A stretch of DNA of 64,000 nt from Methanocorpusculum sp. (lineage in GTDB: Archaea; Halobacteriota; Methanomicrobia; Methanomicrobiales; Methanocorpusculaceae), in NCBI GenBank assembly GCA_017408885.1, contig JAFQTT010000011.1, forward strand, positions 31,567 through 95,566, written 5' to 3'. A program made the position numbers and the translations under genes. Below are positions 45,817 through 52,130 of this stretch, piece by piece. Under the pieces are notes generated by a model. The model searched no databases. It saw nothing but the letters and a program-made list of their open reading frames with translations, and was not told the DNA's origin. Position 1 is the first letter of the stretch. Every line of letters begins with the position of its first letter.

Positions 45817-47577
45817 ATGAAAGTCATATACAGCGACGGAACCGTAGGCGAATGTCCAAAAGAGGAAGAACTCAACGTCATTCGTCACTCAGCAGCCCAC
45901 ATCTTAGCCCAGGCCGTAAAGAACCTGTACCCGCATGCAGCATTCGCATACGGCCCGGCAACTGAGAAGGGTTTCTACTATGATGTCGATTTAGGCGATG
46001 TCAAACTCTCTGATACCGACCTTCCGGCAATTGAAGCCGAGATGCGTAAAATCATCAAAGCAAATCTCCCAATCAAACCGTTCATTCTGCCAAGAGAAGA
46101 AGCCCTCAAATTCATGGAAGAGAGAGGCGAGCCATATAAGGTAGAGCACATCGGAGATTTAGCTGAAAGCGAACCGCTGAGCTTCTACCAGCAGGGCGAT
46201 TATGTTGATATGTGCCTTGGTCCGCACTTAACTTCCACCCAGTCTTTAAAGGCATTCAAACTCACCGGACTTTCCGGCGCATACTGGAAGAATGACAGCA
46301 AAAACAAGATGCTGACCAGAATCAACGGAACCGCATTCCCGTCCGCAAAGGAGCTTGAAGAGTTCTTAAAACTCCTTGAAGAAGCCGAGCGCCGCGACCA
46401 CAGAAAGATCGGCAAAGACATGAAGCTCTTTATGTTCGAAGACGTAGCCCCGGGCTTCCCGTTCTTCCTTCCAAACGGAATGATTGTCAGAAACTCCCTT
46501 CTTGACTACTGGCGTGAACTCCACCGCGAAAACGGCTACCAGGAGATTGTAACTCCATTAATCATGAACCGTTCTCTCTGGGAGACCAGCGGACACTGGG
46601 ATCACTATAAGGACAACATGTATACAACAGTCATTGACGATGAGGACTTCTGTATCAAGCCGATGAACTGTCCGGGAAGTGTGTTAACCTACGCAAACGA
46701 GCCGCACAGCTACAGAGAGCTTCCAATGCGCCTGGCAGAACTTGGAACTGTTCACCGTCACGAACTGAAAGGAACTCTCCATGGTCTTTTCCGTGTCAGA
46801 TCTTTCACTCAGGATGATGCACACATCTTCATGAGACGCGACCAGATTGCAGAGGAGATTGCCCGTGTCGTCAACCTCATTGATACTGTATACTCAAAGT
46901 TCGGCTTCGAGTACTTCCTTGAACTTTCCACCAGACCGGAAGACAGCATGGGTTCCGACGAGGACTGGGATGCAGCAACCAATGGTCTGAAGAATGCTCT
47001 GGAAACCTTAAACCTCCCGTACACGATTAACGAAGGCGACGGTGCGTTCTATGGTCCGAAGATCGACTTCCACTTAAGAGATTGTCTTGGAAGAACCTGG
47101 CAGTGCGGAACAATCCAGCTCGACTTCCAGATGCCGATTAACTTCGACTTAACCTATGTCGATGAGAACGATGAGAGACCGCGTCCGATTATGATTCACC
47201 GTGTCTGTTTCGGTTCTATTGAGCGTTTCATTGGTATCTTAACCGAGCACTTTGCCGGAAGATTCCCGGTCTGGCTTGCCCCGATGCAGGCAAAGGTTCT
47301 TCAGGTTTCCCAGAAGAGTGCAGACTATGCAGAGAAAGTCTATCAGATGTTAAAGGATGCAAAGGTCCGCGTTGAGCTCGACAACAGAAACGAGAAGATT
47401 GGATATATGATTCGTCAGGCTCAGTACACTGAGCGTGTTCCGTATATGATTATTATCGGCGAAAAAGAGGTTGAGACAGGAACTGTGTCTGTCAGAACCC
47501 GCGACAGCAAGACGGTTACTATGTCTGCGGAAGAGTTCGTCGAGAAGATTACCTCAGAGATTCGCGAGAGAGTATAA
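45817..47577 (+). CDS. thrS: threonyl-tRNA synthetase, bacterial type without TGS domain
   Basis: A 586-residue class II synthetase. Only about 23 residues precede the editing-domain motif HSAAHILAQAVKNLYPHAAF, so the usual N-terminal TGS domain (about 60 residues) is absent. The editing domain is of the bacterial kind, not the D-aminoacyl-deacylase-like domain of most archaeal ThrRS. The catalytic core has FCIKPMNCPGSVLTYANEPH near 284, GLFRVRSFTQDDAHIF near 323 and HRVCFGSIERFIGILTEHF near 466; the anticodon domain follows (LAPMQAKVLQVS). Transfer from bacteria in an ancestor is likely. Confidence 0.94.
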   Translation: MKVIYSDGTVGECPKEEELNVIRHSAAHILAQAVKNLYPHAAFAYGPATEKGFYYDVDLGDVKLSDTDLPAIEAEMRKIIKANLPIKPFILPREEALKFMEERGEPYKVEHIGDLAESEPLSFYQQGDYVDMCLGPHLTSTQSLKAFKLTGLSGAYWKNDSKNKMLTRINGTAFPSAKELEEFLKLLEEAERRDHRKIGKDMKLFMFEDVAPGFPFFLPNGMIVRNSLLDYWRELHRENGYQEIVTPLIMNRSLWETSGHWDHYKDNMYTTVIDDEDFCIKPMNCPGSVLTYANEPHSYRELPMRLAELGTVHRHELKGTLHGLFRVRSFTQDDAHIFMRRDQIAEEIARVVNLIDTVYSKFGFEYFLELSTRPEDSMGSDEDWDAATNGLKNALETLNLPYTINEGDGAFYGPKIDFHLRDCLGRTWQCGTIQLDFQMPINFDLTYVDENDERPRPIMIHRVCFGSIERFIGILTEHFAGRFPVWLAPMQAKVLQVSQKSADYAEKVYQMLKDAKVRVELDNRNEKIGYMIRQAQYTERVPYMIIIGEKEVETGTVSVRTRDSKTVTMSAEEFVEKITSEIRERV

Positions 47578-47639
47578 GGCTCTCTCTGCTTTTTTTGTAC
47601 ATCACAGTTTTGTGATTTGTTCCTGTCTTTATCCTTTTT

Positions 47640-48063
47640 TTATTCTTCTATCAGTATCCTGATTAGGTATTCTTCGATTACGATGCATACCCAAAGAAGG
47701 TAGTAGAGTGCCCGACGGATCAGCGGATGGGATAGAAGATTAAGCGCTCTGTCCGCCAAGCGCGGTCTGTGAATCAGCCCAGGTTTCGACTGCTGCAAGG
47801 GTTTCGTCGAGCTCGAAGCCGTTGACGAGCATGTACTCTCTGGTGATGGTGACGGTGAAGGTGTCTTCTCCAAGAGAGCAGGAAAATTTGGCGCTCCAGG
47901 TGTCTTCGGTGCTGTCGGTAGAGGCAGAGCCCCCAACACCCGCTGCGGTCGCGTGCAAGGATTCGCGGGGAGAAGATGCCGGTGGCGGTTCAGCAGTTTC
48001 TGGACGGGTTTTTGTCTGAATGAGCGAGGGGAGGAAATGGGTGGTGCGAAAGGCGAGGGAGCG
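47640..48063 (-). pseudogene. remnant of an unknown protein gene
   Basis: On the minus strand a frame without a start codon runs from 48063 to TAA at 47740; its C-terminal 70 codons look coding (WSAKFSCSLGEDTFTVTITR, MLVNGFELDETLAAVETWAD). Immediately after, in another frame, HPLIRRALYYLLWVCIVIEE continues to a stop at 47640. This looks like one frame-shifted gene end with a beta-rich domain and a hydrophobic tail. No family recognised. The upstream GC-rich part merges with the palindromic element described nearby. Confidence 0.35.
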
Positions 48064-48079
48064 TCAGCGACTAAGCCAT

Positions 48080-48098
48080 GAGCAGATACGTAGTATCT
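48080..48098 (+). repeat. short palindrome and 11-bp inverted repeat upstream of small-peptide unit
   Basis: GCAGATAC-GTA-GTATCTGC forms an 8-bp hairpin here. Directly after it, CGAAAGTGCCC (48100-48110) pairs perfectly with GGGCACTTTCG (48187-48197), enclosing 76 bp. The block resembles 56105-56190, and both end in the same promoter-like sequence. Confidence 0.6.
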
Positions 48099-48203
48099 GC
48101 GAAAGTGCCCAATCTCACATCTCCTCCATCCGTTTGTCTTGTTCTCTCTTGTATGGCTTCGGATTTTTCGCATTTTTCAATATCCAGGGCACTTTCGGGG
48201 TGC

Positions 48204-48222
48204 GCGGTCAGGGGTTTATATA
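48204..48222 (+). promoter_or_regulatory. promoter of the small membrane-peptide unit
   Basis: GCGGTCAGGGGTTTATATA; TATA box TTTATATA at 48215-48222. Transcription should start near 48243, where a leaderless nine-codon frame begins. The first 18 bases recur exactly at 56174-56191. Confidence 0.7.
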
Positions 48223-48242
48223 GTCGAAGATTGAATCATAAG

Positions 48243-48272
48243 ATGCCCGGAGTAATGACCCGGAGTAACTGA
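48243..48272 (+). CDS. possible leader peptide MPGVMTRSN
   Basis: ATG at 48243 lies at the expected transcription start; nine codons, then TGA at 48270-48272, two bases before the strong ribosome site of the next frame. The leader contains a 10-bp direct repeat, CCCGGAGTAA at 48246-48255 and 48259-48268. It could couple translation to the membrane peptide. Size alone gives no proof that it is translated. Confidence 0.35.
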   Translation: MPGVMTRSN

Positions 48273-48287
48273 AATGGAGGTGATACA

Positions 48288-48377
48288 ATACTTCCCTTCC
48301 TGTTAGCTGTGGCTACTCTTGCAGCTCTCATATCCGGAGAGATTCGATTGTGGTATCAGCTTCTCAAAAAGAAATAA
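48288..48377 (+). CDS. 29-residue hydrophobic membrane peptide, toxin-like
   Basis: A 29-codon frame: LPFLLAVATLAALISGEIRL followed by WYQLLKKK. One membrane helix with a basic, aromatic C-terminal tail is the shape of bacterial type I toxins (Ldr, Fst, TisB). A nine-base ribosome site GGAGGTGAT (48276-48284) is 3 bp before the first codon, which is ATA; other possible starts are CTG at 48300 and GTG at 48309, both too far from the site. It has its own promoter (48215-48222) and terminator (48373-48402). An RNA from the promoter at 48429 would pair with the ribosome site and start region. The peptide is predicted, not known; the ATA start is the weak point. Confidence 0.55.
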   Translation: MLPFLLAVATLAALISGEIRLWYQLLKKK

Positions 48378-48402
48378 TAGAGGGTCATACCTCTATTATT
48401 TT
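48373..48402 (+). terminator. intrinsic-like terminator of the small-peptide unit
   Basis: AATAATAGAGG (48373-48383), loop GTCATA, CCTCTATTATT (48390-48400), then TTTTAT: a perfect 11-bp stem overlapping the stop codon, followed by T residues. A second small palindrome, CCTCATTCATGAGG (48407-48420), follows. Confidence 0.75.
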
Positions 48403-48428
48403 ATCACCTCATTCATGAGGGAAATTCC

Positions 48429-48434
48429 TATATA
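48429..48434 (+). promoter_or_regulatory. TATA box of the predicted antisense RNA
   Basis: CCTATATACT with core TATATA; a start 24-27 bp downstream falls at 48456-48459, exactly where the segment complementary to the peptide start region begins (48458). Confidence 0.6.
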
Positions 48435-48455
48435 CTTACACAGCTAAGTATTATT

Positions 48456-48551
48456 CATAACAGAAAGGGAAGTATGTCCGGTTGAGAGGAGTCATTAACC
48501 TCTCGTGACGGCCGGAATCACCTTCATTTGTTCTCTTCTGTACGCTCTTTT
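48456..48551 (+). ncRNA. predicted antisense regulatory RNA of the small membrane peptide
   Basis: The 5' arm 48458-48475 (TAACAGAAAGGGAAGTAT) is complementary to 48288-48305, the start codon and next codons of the peptide, at 17 of 18 positions. A hairpin follows: TCCGG/CCGGA (48477-48481 with 48512-48516) enclosing GAGAGG/CCTCTC. The 3' arm 48517-48527 (ATCACCTTCAT) is complementary to the ribosome site 48274-48284 (ATGGAGGTGAT) with ten pairs and one G-U. The order of the arms fits antiparallel pairing with a three-way junction. No open frame longer than three codons starts in it. The end is set at the T-rich run near 48548-48551 and is uncertain. Confidence 0.6.
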
Positions 48552-48761
48552 GGAATGATTCATCCGCTATCCCGACCGTCTTTCCCTTTTCAGAAAAAGC
48601 CGGAAAAAATAGACTCATCCGGGATTAATCCGGCCCGGATGATACGTTAGGACTATGATTATCTGTATTGTATGTGCGGCAGCGAAATTCTGCCTGCAGG
48701 AGGTAACACGTTTTTTGAATTTACCCGGAAGGGTAAAACGAACAACTTTTTTTCTCTTCTC
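48552..48761. other. non-coding stretch with two hairpins
   Basis: CATCCGGG/CCCGGATG (48616-48623 with 48634-48641) and TTTACCC-GGAA-GGGTAAA (48720-48737, GNRA loop) followed 11 bases later by a seven-T run. The second may terminate transcripts from the left or, on the other strand, trail the coiled-coil gene. No supported gene; plus-strand frames here run antisense into the coiled-coil gene. Confidence 0.5.
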
Positions 48762-49436
48762 TTACTTCATCTCCACCTCCTGCTCTTTTTCCTCTGCGGA
48801 CTTCTTTTCATTCAGTCTGGCAGCTCTTTTCAGATTGAACTCATATTTCCCCTTGAGATGATGATAGTCGGCATCGAGCTCCATGAGTTTGGATTTCTGT
48901 TCAAGGAAGCAGCCGAGTGCATCTTCATACTGAGAGGAAATGTTTGAGTAGAAACATTTCACAGTATGTAACTCCTCGGTCAAAGTCTGGACTTTGTCCA
49001 CGAGAGTCTTGTCATATGGTGATTCTACGATTTCGTCGAGCAGATTTTTTAACTCTTCTTCGATTTCTTTTTGTCTGCACAGATGTGTTTTCTTTTGTTC
49101 TTCTGTGACTTTGACTGAGTTTCTGAAATCATATAACTTGTGTTCAGCACGTTCACGTTCTCTTAATACGTTGTTAATGTTCTCTTCCATTTGTCTGGAC
49201 ATCAGGGCTATATGTTCTTCAGTGCTTTGCTTAGTTCTTTTCTCCTCGCGTCTTCTGATATCATTGAGAATCCGTTCTTTTCTCTCAATGTAGCTGATGA
49301 TTTCCATTTGGAGCATCTCTTCAGCTTTGAGTGCCTTGTATTTGGCACGCTGTGTGATTTCATCAGCGAACTTTTGAGGGAGGGTGATTGTAAACGATAC
49401 GAGAGAGTTTCCACTATCGATTTCTTCCTGGGTCAT
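48762..49436 (-). CDS. coiled-coil protein with possible ribbon-helix-helix N-terminus
   Basis: A 224-residue highly charged protein. Residues 12-50 (SLVSFTITLPQKFADEITQR, then KALKAEEMLQMEIISYI) could be a ribbon-helix-helix DNA-binding fold: a beta strand and two helices. The rest is predicted coiled coil (EEHIALMSRQMEENINNVLR; QKSKLMELDADYHHLKGKYE). No catalytic motif. It is the last gene behind the HsdM-like gene, 68 bp downstream, in the same direction. Function unknown; it may bind operators upstream of the operon or scaffold the HsdM/HsdS-like pair. Confidence 0.7.
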   Translation of the reverse strand: MTQEEIDSGNSLVSFTITLPQKFADEITQRAKYKALKAEEMLQMEIISYIERKERILNDIRRREEKRTKQSTEEHIALMSRQMEENINNVLRERERAEHKLYDFRNSVKVTEEQKKTHLCRQKEIEEELKNLLDEIVESPYDKTLVDKVQTLTEELHTVKCFYSNISSQYEDALGCFLEQKSKLMELDADYHHLKGKYEFNLKRAARLNEKKSAEEKEQEVEMK

Positions 49437-49504
49437 GTTTGTGAGTAAATTATGTCAGAGCTTTGGCTGTTTGGATGAGCCAAAGCTGTGTTTCTTTGTG
49501 ACCT

Positions 49505-50842
49505 TTATTCGGTCTTCATCTCTTCTAGGAGGTCGAGAATGTCTGTTAAGACTGCAAGCCTTTTTCCCTCGATTTTGATGAGTTCCTGGCGTGCCTCTTC
49601 CAGGTCGAGAGCCATTGGTACTTCGAGGACTGCTGTGTGAGATTTAGGGTTAAGGTCAGGTTTTCTGGATTTGAGGATGTCTTTGAGTTCAACGATCTTT
49701 GAGTATCCGGAGATTTCCTGGAAATCATGGAAGGCTTTGCAGATCTTTTCGACTGCTTCTTTGGAGTACTCGCTTTCATCGTTGATGAAGAGAATCTTTC
49801 CTTTGCGGTTCTGGTCTTTGTTTTTGGAGAAGACCATAATCTGCATTTCATGCGGCAGACTGCTGAATCTGAAACGCGGGTTTTCATTTCCGCGAATCTG
49901 GATGACTGCTTCCAGCCAGTCATTTTCGAGCAGTTGGACAGATTCTGCCGGTTTCATGAATCTGAATCCTCCGTTTAAGAAGGATGGAGAAACCATGATG
50001 CAGCGTCCGGAGTCTGCGGTGCAGGCGAGTGAATGGAGAAGCATTACTGTGCTGTTTAGGACGTCAGTTTCATGGCAGAGGGCGAAGCGTCCGTAGATGT
50101 CCATGCTTACAGCAGGGTTCTTTTCCTGTTGTCTGTGTGATACATCATGGTCGATGTTTGAGACTACAAGCGGGAATCTGCGTAATGTTCCGTCCTCGTT
50201 TGTGAGCGGGGCAGATATTGGATCATCTGCGAGTTCAATTCTTTTACCGCGGAAGCATGAGCGGATGTATGCGATTGTGGACATCGGTTTGAATGGTTCT
50301 GAACCGATTCTTTTGTCTGCATCTACTGCGCAGAGGAGTTCTCCGGTTTTGCAGAACGGGTCGTATGCTTCTTCTGTTTTTCCGGCGATTTGTTGTACGA
50401 TGTCTGCGGCAAACGGCTGGAAGGTGTTGATGTTTTCGCGGGATTCGATAAACATCCGGTTTAAGTAAGCGTCGAAGGCGTTTTGGATGTCTTCTGCTTT
50501 CATGTCTCCTGTCTGGAAGATGCCGAGTGTTTTTATGGTGTGCTTTAAGACTTCGAAGTGGTGACGTGCGTCTTTTGGTGTTTCGATTACCGTTTCGTCT
50601 GCAGGGTAGAGGATTGGGTTTTCGATGACCTGGGAGATGAGTTCTTTTGGCGAGAGGTCGGTGTTGTAAACTGGTTTTTCTTTGAGTCCGATGGATTCAG
50701 GAAATCCCGGTTCGTCTGCTTTGTCTGCGGCCCATTTTGCGAAGAGGATGGCAGGCAGGTAGCCAAGGGAGGCATTTCTCTGTGCCGGGGTGTTGGCTAA
50801 GGTGATTAAGGTGTTTTCGAGGTCTTCCTTCGATAAGGTCAT
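49505..50842 (-). CDS. HsdM-like protein with degenerate methyltransferase motifs
   Basis: A 445-residue protein with the layout of a type I methyltransferase subunit: helical N-terminal domain, then YDPFCKTGELL near 167 at the place of the SAM motif (normally DPxCGxGGxL), FPLVVSNIDHD near 222 where NPPF/NPPY is required, GRCIMVSPSFLNGG near 273, LLENDWLEAVIQI near 293 and MQIMVFSKNKDQ near 320. The fold markers remain but the catalytic Asn-Pro-Pro-Phe is lost and the glycine loop is altered, so methylation activity is unlikely. It overlaps the HsdS-like gene by 4 bp. No HsdR gene is present. Confidence 0.75.
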   Translation of the reverse strand: MTLSKEDLENTLITLANTPAQRNASLGYLPAILFAKWAADKADEPGFPESIGLKEKPVYNTDLSPKELISQVIENPILYPADETVIETPKDARHHFEVLKHTIKTLGIFQTGDMKAEDIQNAFDAYLNRMFIESRENINTFQPFAADIVQQIAGKTEEAYDPFCKTGELLCAVDADKRIGSEPFKPMSTIAYIRSCFRGKRIELADDPISAPLTNEDGTLRRFPLVVSNIDHDVSHRQQEKNPAVSMDIYGRFALCHETDVLNSTVMLLHSLACTADSGRCIMVSPSFLNGGFRFMKPAESVQLLENDWLEAVIQIRGNENPRFRFSSLPHEMQIMVFSKNKDQNRKGKILFINDESEYSKEAVEKICKAFHDFQEISGYSKIVELKDILKSRKPDLNPKSHTAVLEVPMALDLEEARQELIKIEGKRLAVLTDILDLLEEMKTE

Positions 50843-51423
50843 GGTCTGCCTCCGAGGTTTGTTACGAGGAGTGTTTCTTCGATTTCCCTGAGTTTTGCTG
50901 CCTCTTCTTCGATGAGTTTTCTGTGTTCTTCGATGTATTTTGTGAGGGTTTTGAGTTTTTCCTGGGTTTGTTTGTCCGGGATGTGTAAGGGGATGCTTAA
51001 GAGTGATTCTTTGGAGAATGATTTGGAGATTGCTCCCTGTCCCTGTGCGTCTATGTATTTGTTGACTGCGGGTTGTGAGAGGTAGGCTGCTAAGAGTTCC
51101 GGTGAGATTTTTTCTTTGTCGACTGTTAAGGCGATGAAGTCTCCGGTAAATGTTGCTCCTTTGAGTTCTTTCGGGATTACGACAGCTTTGAAGCTGTGTC
51201 TGATGGAGAGCAGGATGTCTCCTTCTTCGAGCAGGTTCTTTTCGGTTCTGTCGAGTTTTTTGATGTTTGTTTCGTCAATTTCTTCTGGGATGAGTCTGCC
51301 GTCGGCTGTGATTGCTTTGTGGCGGATGACTTTGATTGGTTCTGTTCCTTCTTTTAAGTAGAAGGAGGATGCTCCCTGTTTTACGTTGACTGTTACATCT
51401 TTGAGGGTTTTTGTTTCTTCCAT
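50839..51423 (-). CDS. half-size HsdS-like target recognition protein
   Basis: A 194-residue protein with one target-recognition domain (about 1-150: LKDVTVNVKQGASSFYLKEG, LLEEGDILLSIRHSFKAVVI, LLAAYLSQPAVNKYIDAQGQ, then SKSFSKESLLSIPLHIPDKQ) and one C-terminal helix (KLKTLTKYIEEHRKLIEEEA). Normal HsdS has two such halves; single-domain forms act as dimers. It should give the HsdM-like partner DNA-sequence specificity. First gene of the operon; a TATA-like TAATTAAAA lies about 26 bp before the ATG. Confidence 0.78.
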   Translation of the reverse strand: MEETKTLKDVTVNVKQGASSFYLKEGTEPIKVIRHKAITADGRLIPEEIDETNIKKLDRTEKNLLEEGDILLSIRHSFKAVVIPKELKGATFTGDFIALTVDKEKISPELLAAYLSQPAVNKYIDAQGQGAISKSFSKESLLSIPLHIPDKQTQEKLKTLTKYIEEHRKLIEEEAAKLREIEETLLVTNLGGRP

Positions 51424-51429
51424 TCTTGT

Positions 51430-51482
51430 AACCTCGCGGAGGTTTTAATTAGATTGGAAACCTACCTCTGTAGGACAGAGGT
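51430..51482 (-). promoter_or_regulatory. two palindromes at the HsdS-like operon promoter
   Basis: AACCTC-GCG-GAGGTT (51430-51444) lies between the TATA-like box (51445-51453) and the ATG at 51423; ACCTCTGT-AGG-ACAGAGGT (51464-51482) lies just upstream of that box. Both have the half-site ACCTC/GAGGT. The placement on each side of TATA fits repressor operators; alternatively the first is an mRNA hairpin hiding GAGGT. Confidence 0.55.
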
Positions 51483-51730
51483 TTTTCTGGCTTGGGTTTC
51501 TTGAAGGGTATCCTTGCCGGTTTCCTTTGTCACAAGTTGTTTGTCAGCTGTCGTATGCTTCGCGACAGTTGTCTTGTGCGATATTTAGTTATGTTCTCAG
51601 GATATTTATAGTTATGGTGGGGAGCGTTGCTGCTTTGTGTTTTTTGTGTTAGAGTTCTGTGATGTTTTCTCTGAGTCTTGCTGTGATGTTGTTTACGATT
51701 TCTTCGAATTTTTGTGATGAGTAGCTTTTT

Positions 51731-52020
51731 TGTTTTGCGTTCCCATGTACAGCTAATGTGGGTGCAAATTGTAGGCACGGTTTGCGGCTGTCCTGGTTTT
51801 TGTGTACAAATTGTGAACAAAATAGATGCGGGTGTGAATGATGTGTGATGAAGCGAGGGAGGAAGATGCCGGAGGCATGTTCCGACCGAAGGAGAAGAAC
51901 AGCCGATGCCGTGTTACAGAATGTAACAGAGGCATGGGCGACTGAGAGCCGCAGGTTTTTGCGGGGTTGTAGTAAACAGAGCGGGACGGACGGAACTGAT
52001 GCCGAATGAAAGTGAGGCAT
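51731..52020 (+). repeat. long inverted repeat, left copy
   Basis: About 290 bp that match the reverse complement of 59585-59880 at roughly three quarters of positions. The best-kept part is GGTTTTTGTGTACAAATTGT followed by GAACAAAATAG (51795-51825), identical in both copies, and GAAGCGAGGGAGGAAGATGCC (51850-51870). It contains small hairpins with fixed stems and changed tips (GATGCC-GGA-GGCAT; GATGCC...GGCAT). No gene in it is supported; 51424-51730 to its left is AT-rich and empty apart from the promoter palindromes. Confidence 0.8.
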
Positions 52021-52130
52021 GTGTGGAGTCCGGGAGCGGACTTTGGAAAAAAGAATGAATAGTTATTCTTTCAGCAGTTTTTCTGCATTCTTGTAAAGTC
52101 TGGTGTAGTCTGAGAGTAAGGCTATGTTAA

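Noticed and set aside
47640..48173. 177-codon minus-strand frame as one intact gene
   Set aside because: Most of it is Pro/Ser/Arg-rich out-of-frame translation of GC-rich sequence; only its last about 30 codons look coding, so it is listed as a remnant.
48655..48947. Plus-strand frames starting at 48655 and 48672
   Set aside because: They run antisense into the coiled-coil gene and give low-complexity Ser/Phe/Leu sequence.
49671..50096. 141-codon plus-strand frame within the HsdM-like gene
   Set aside because: Antisense shadow of an intact gene with conserved fold markers.
51649..52020. 123-codon minus-strand frame in the left long repeat
   Set aside because: The frame is not kept in the right copy of the repeat; only its last about 27 codons look protein-like and they have no start.
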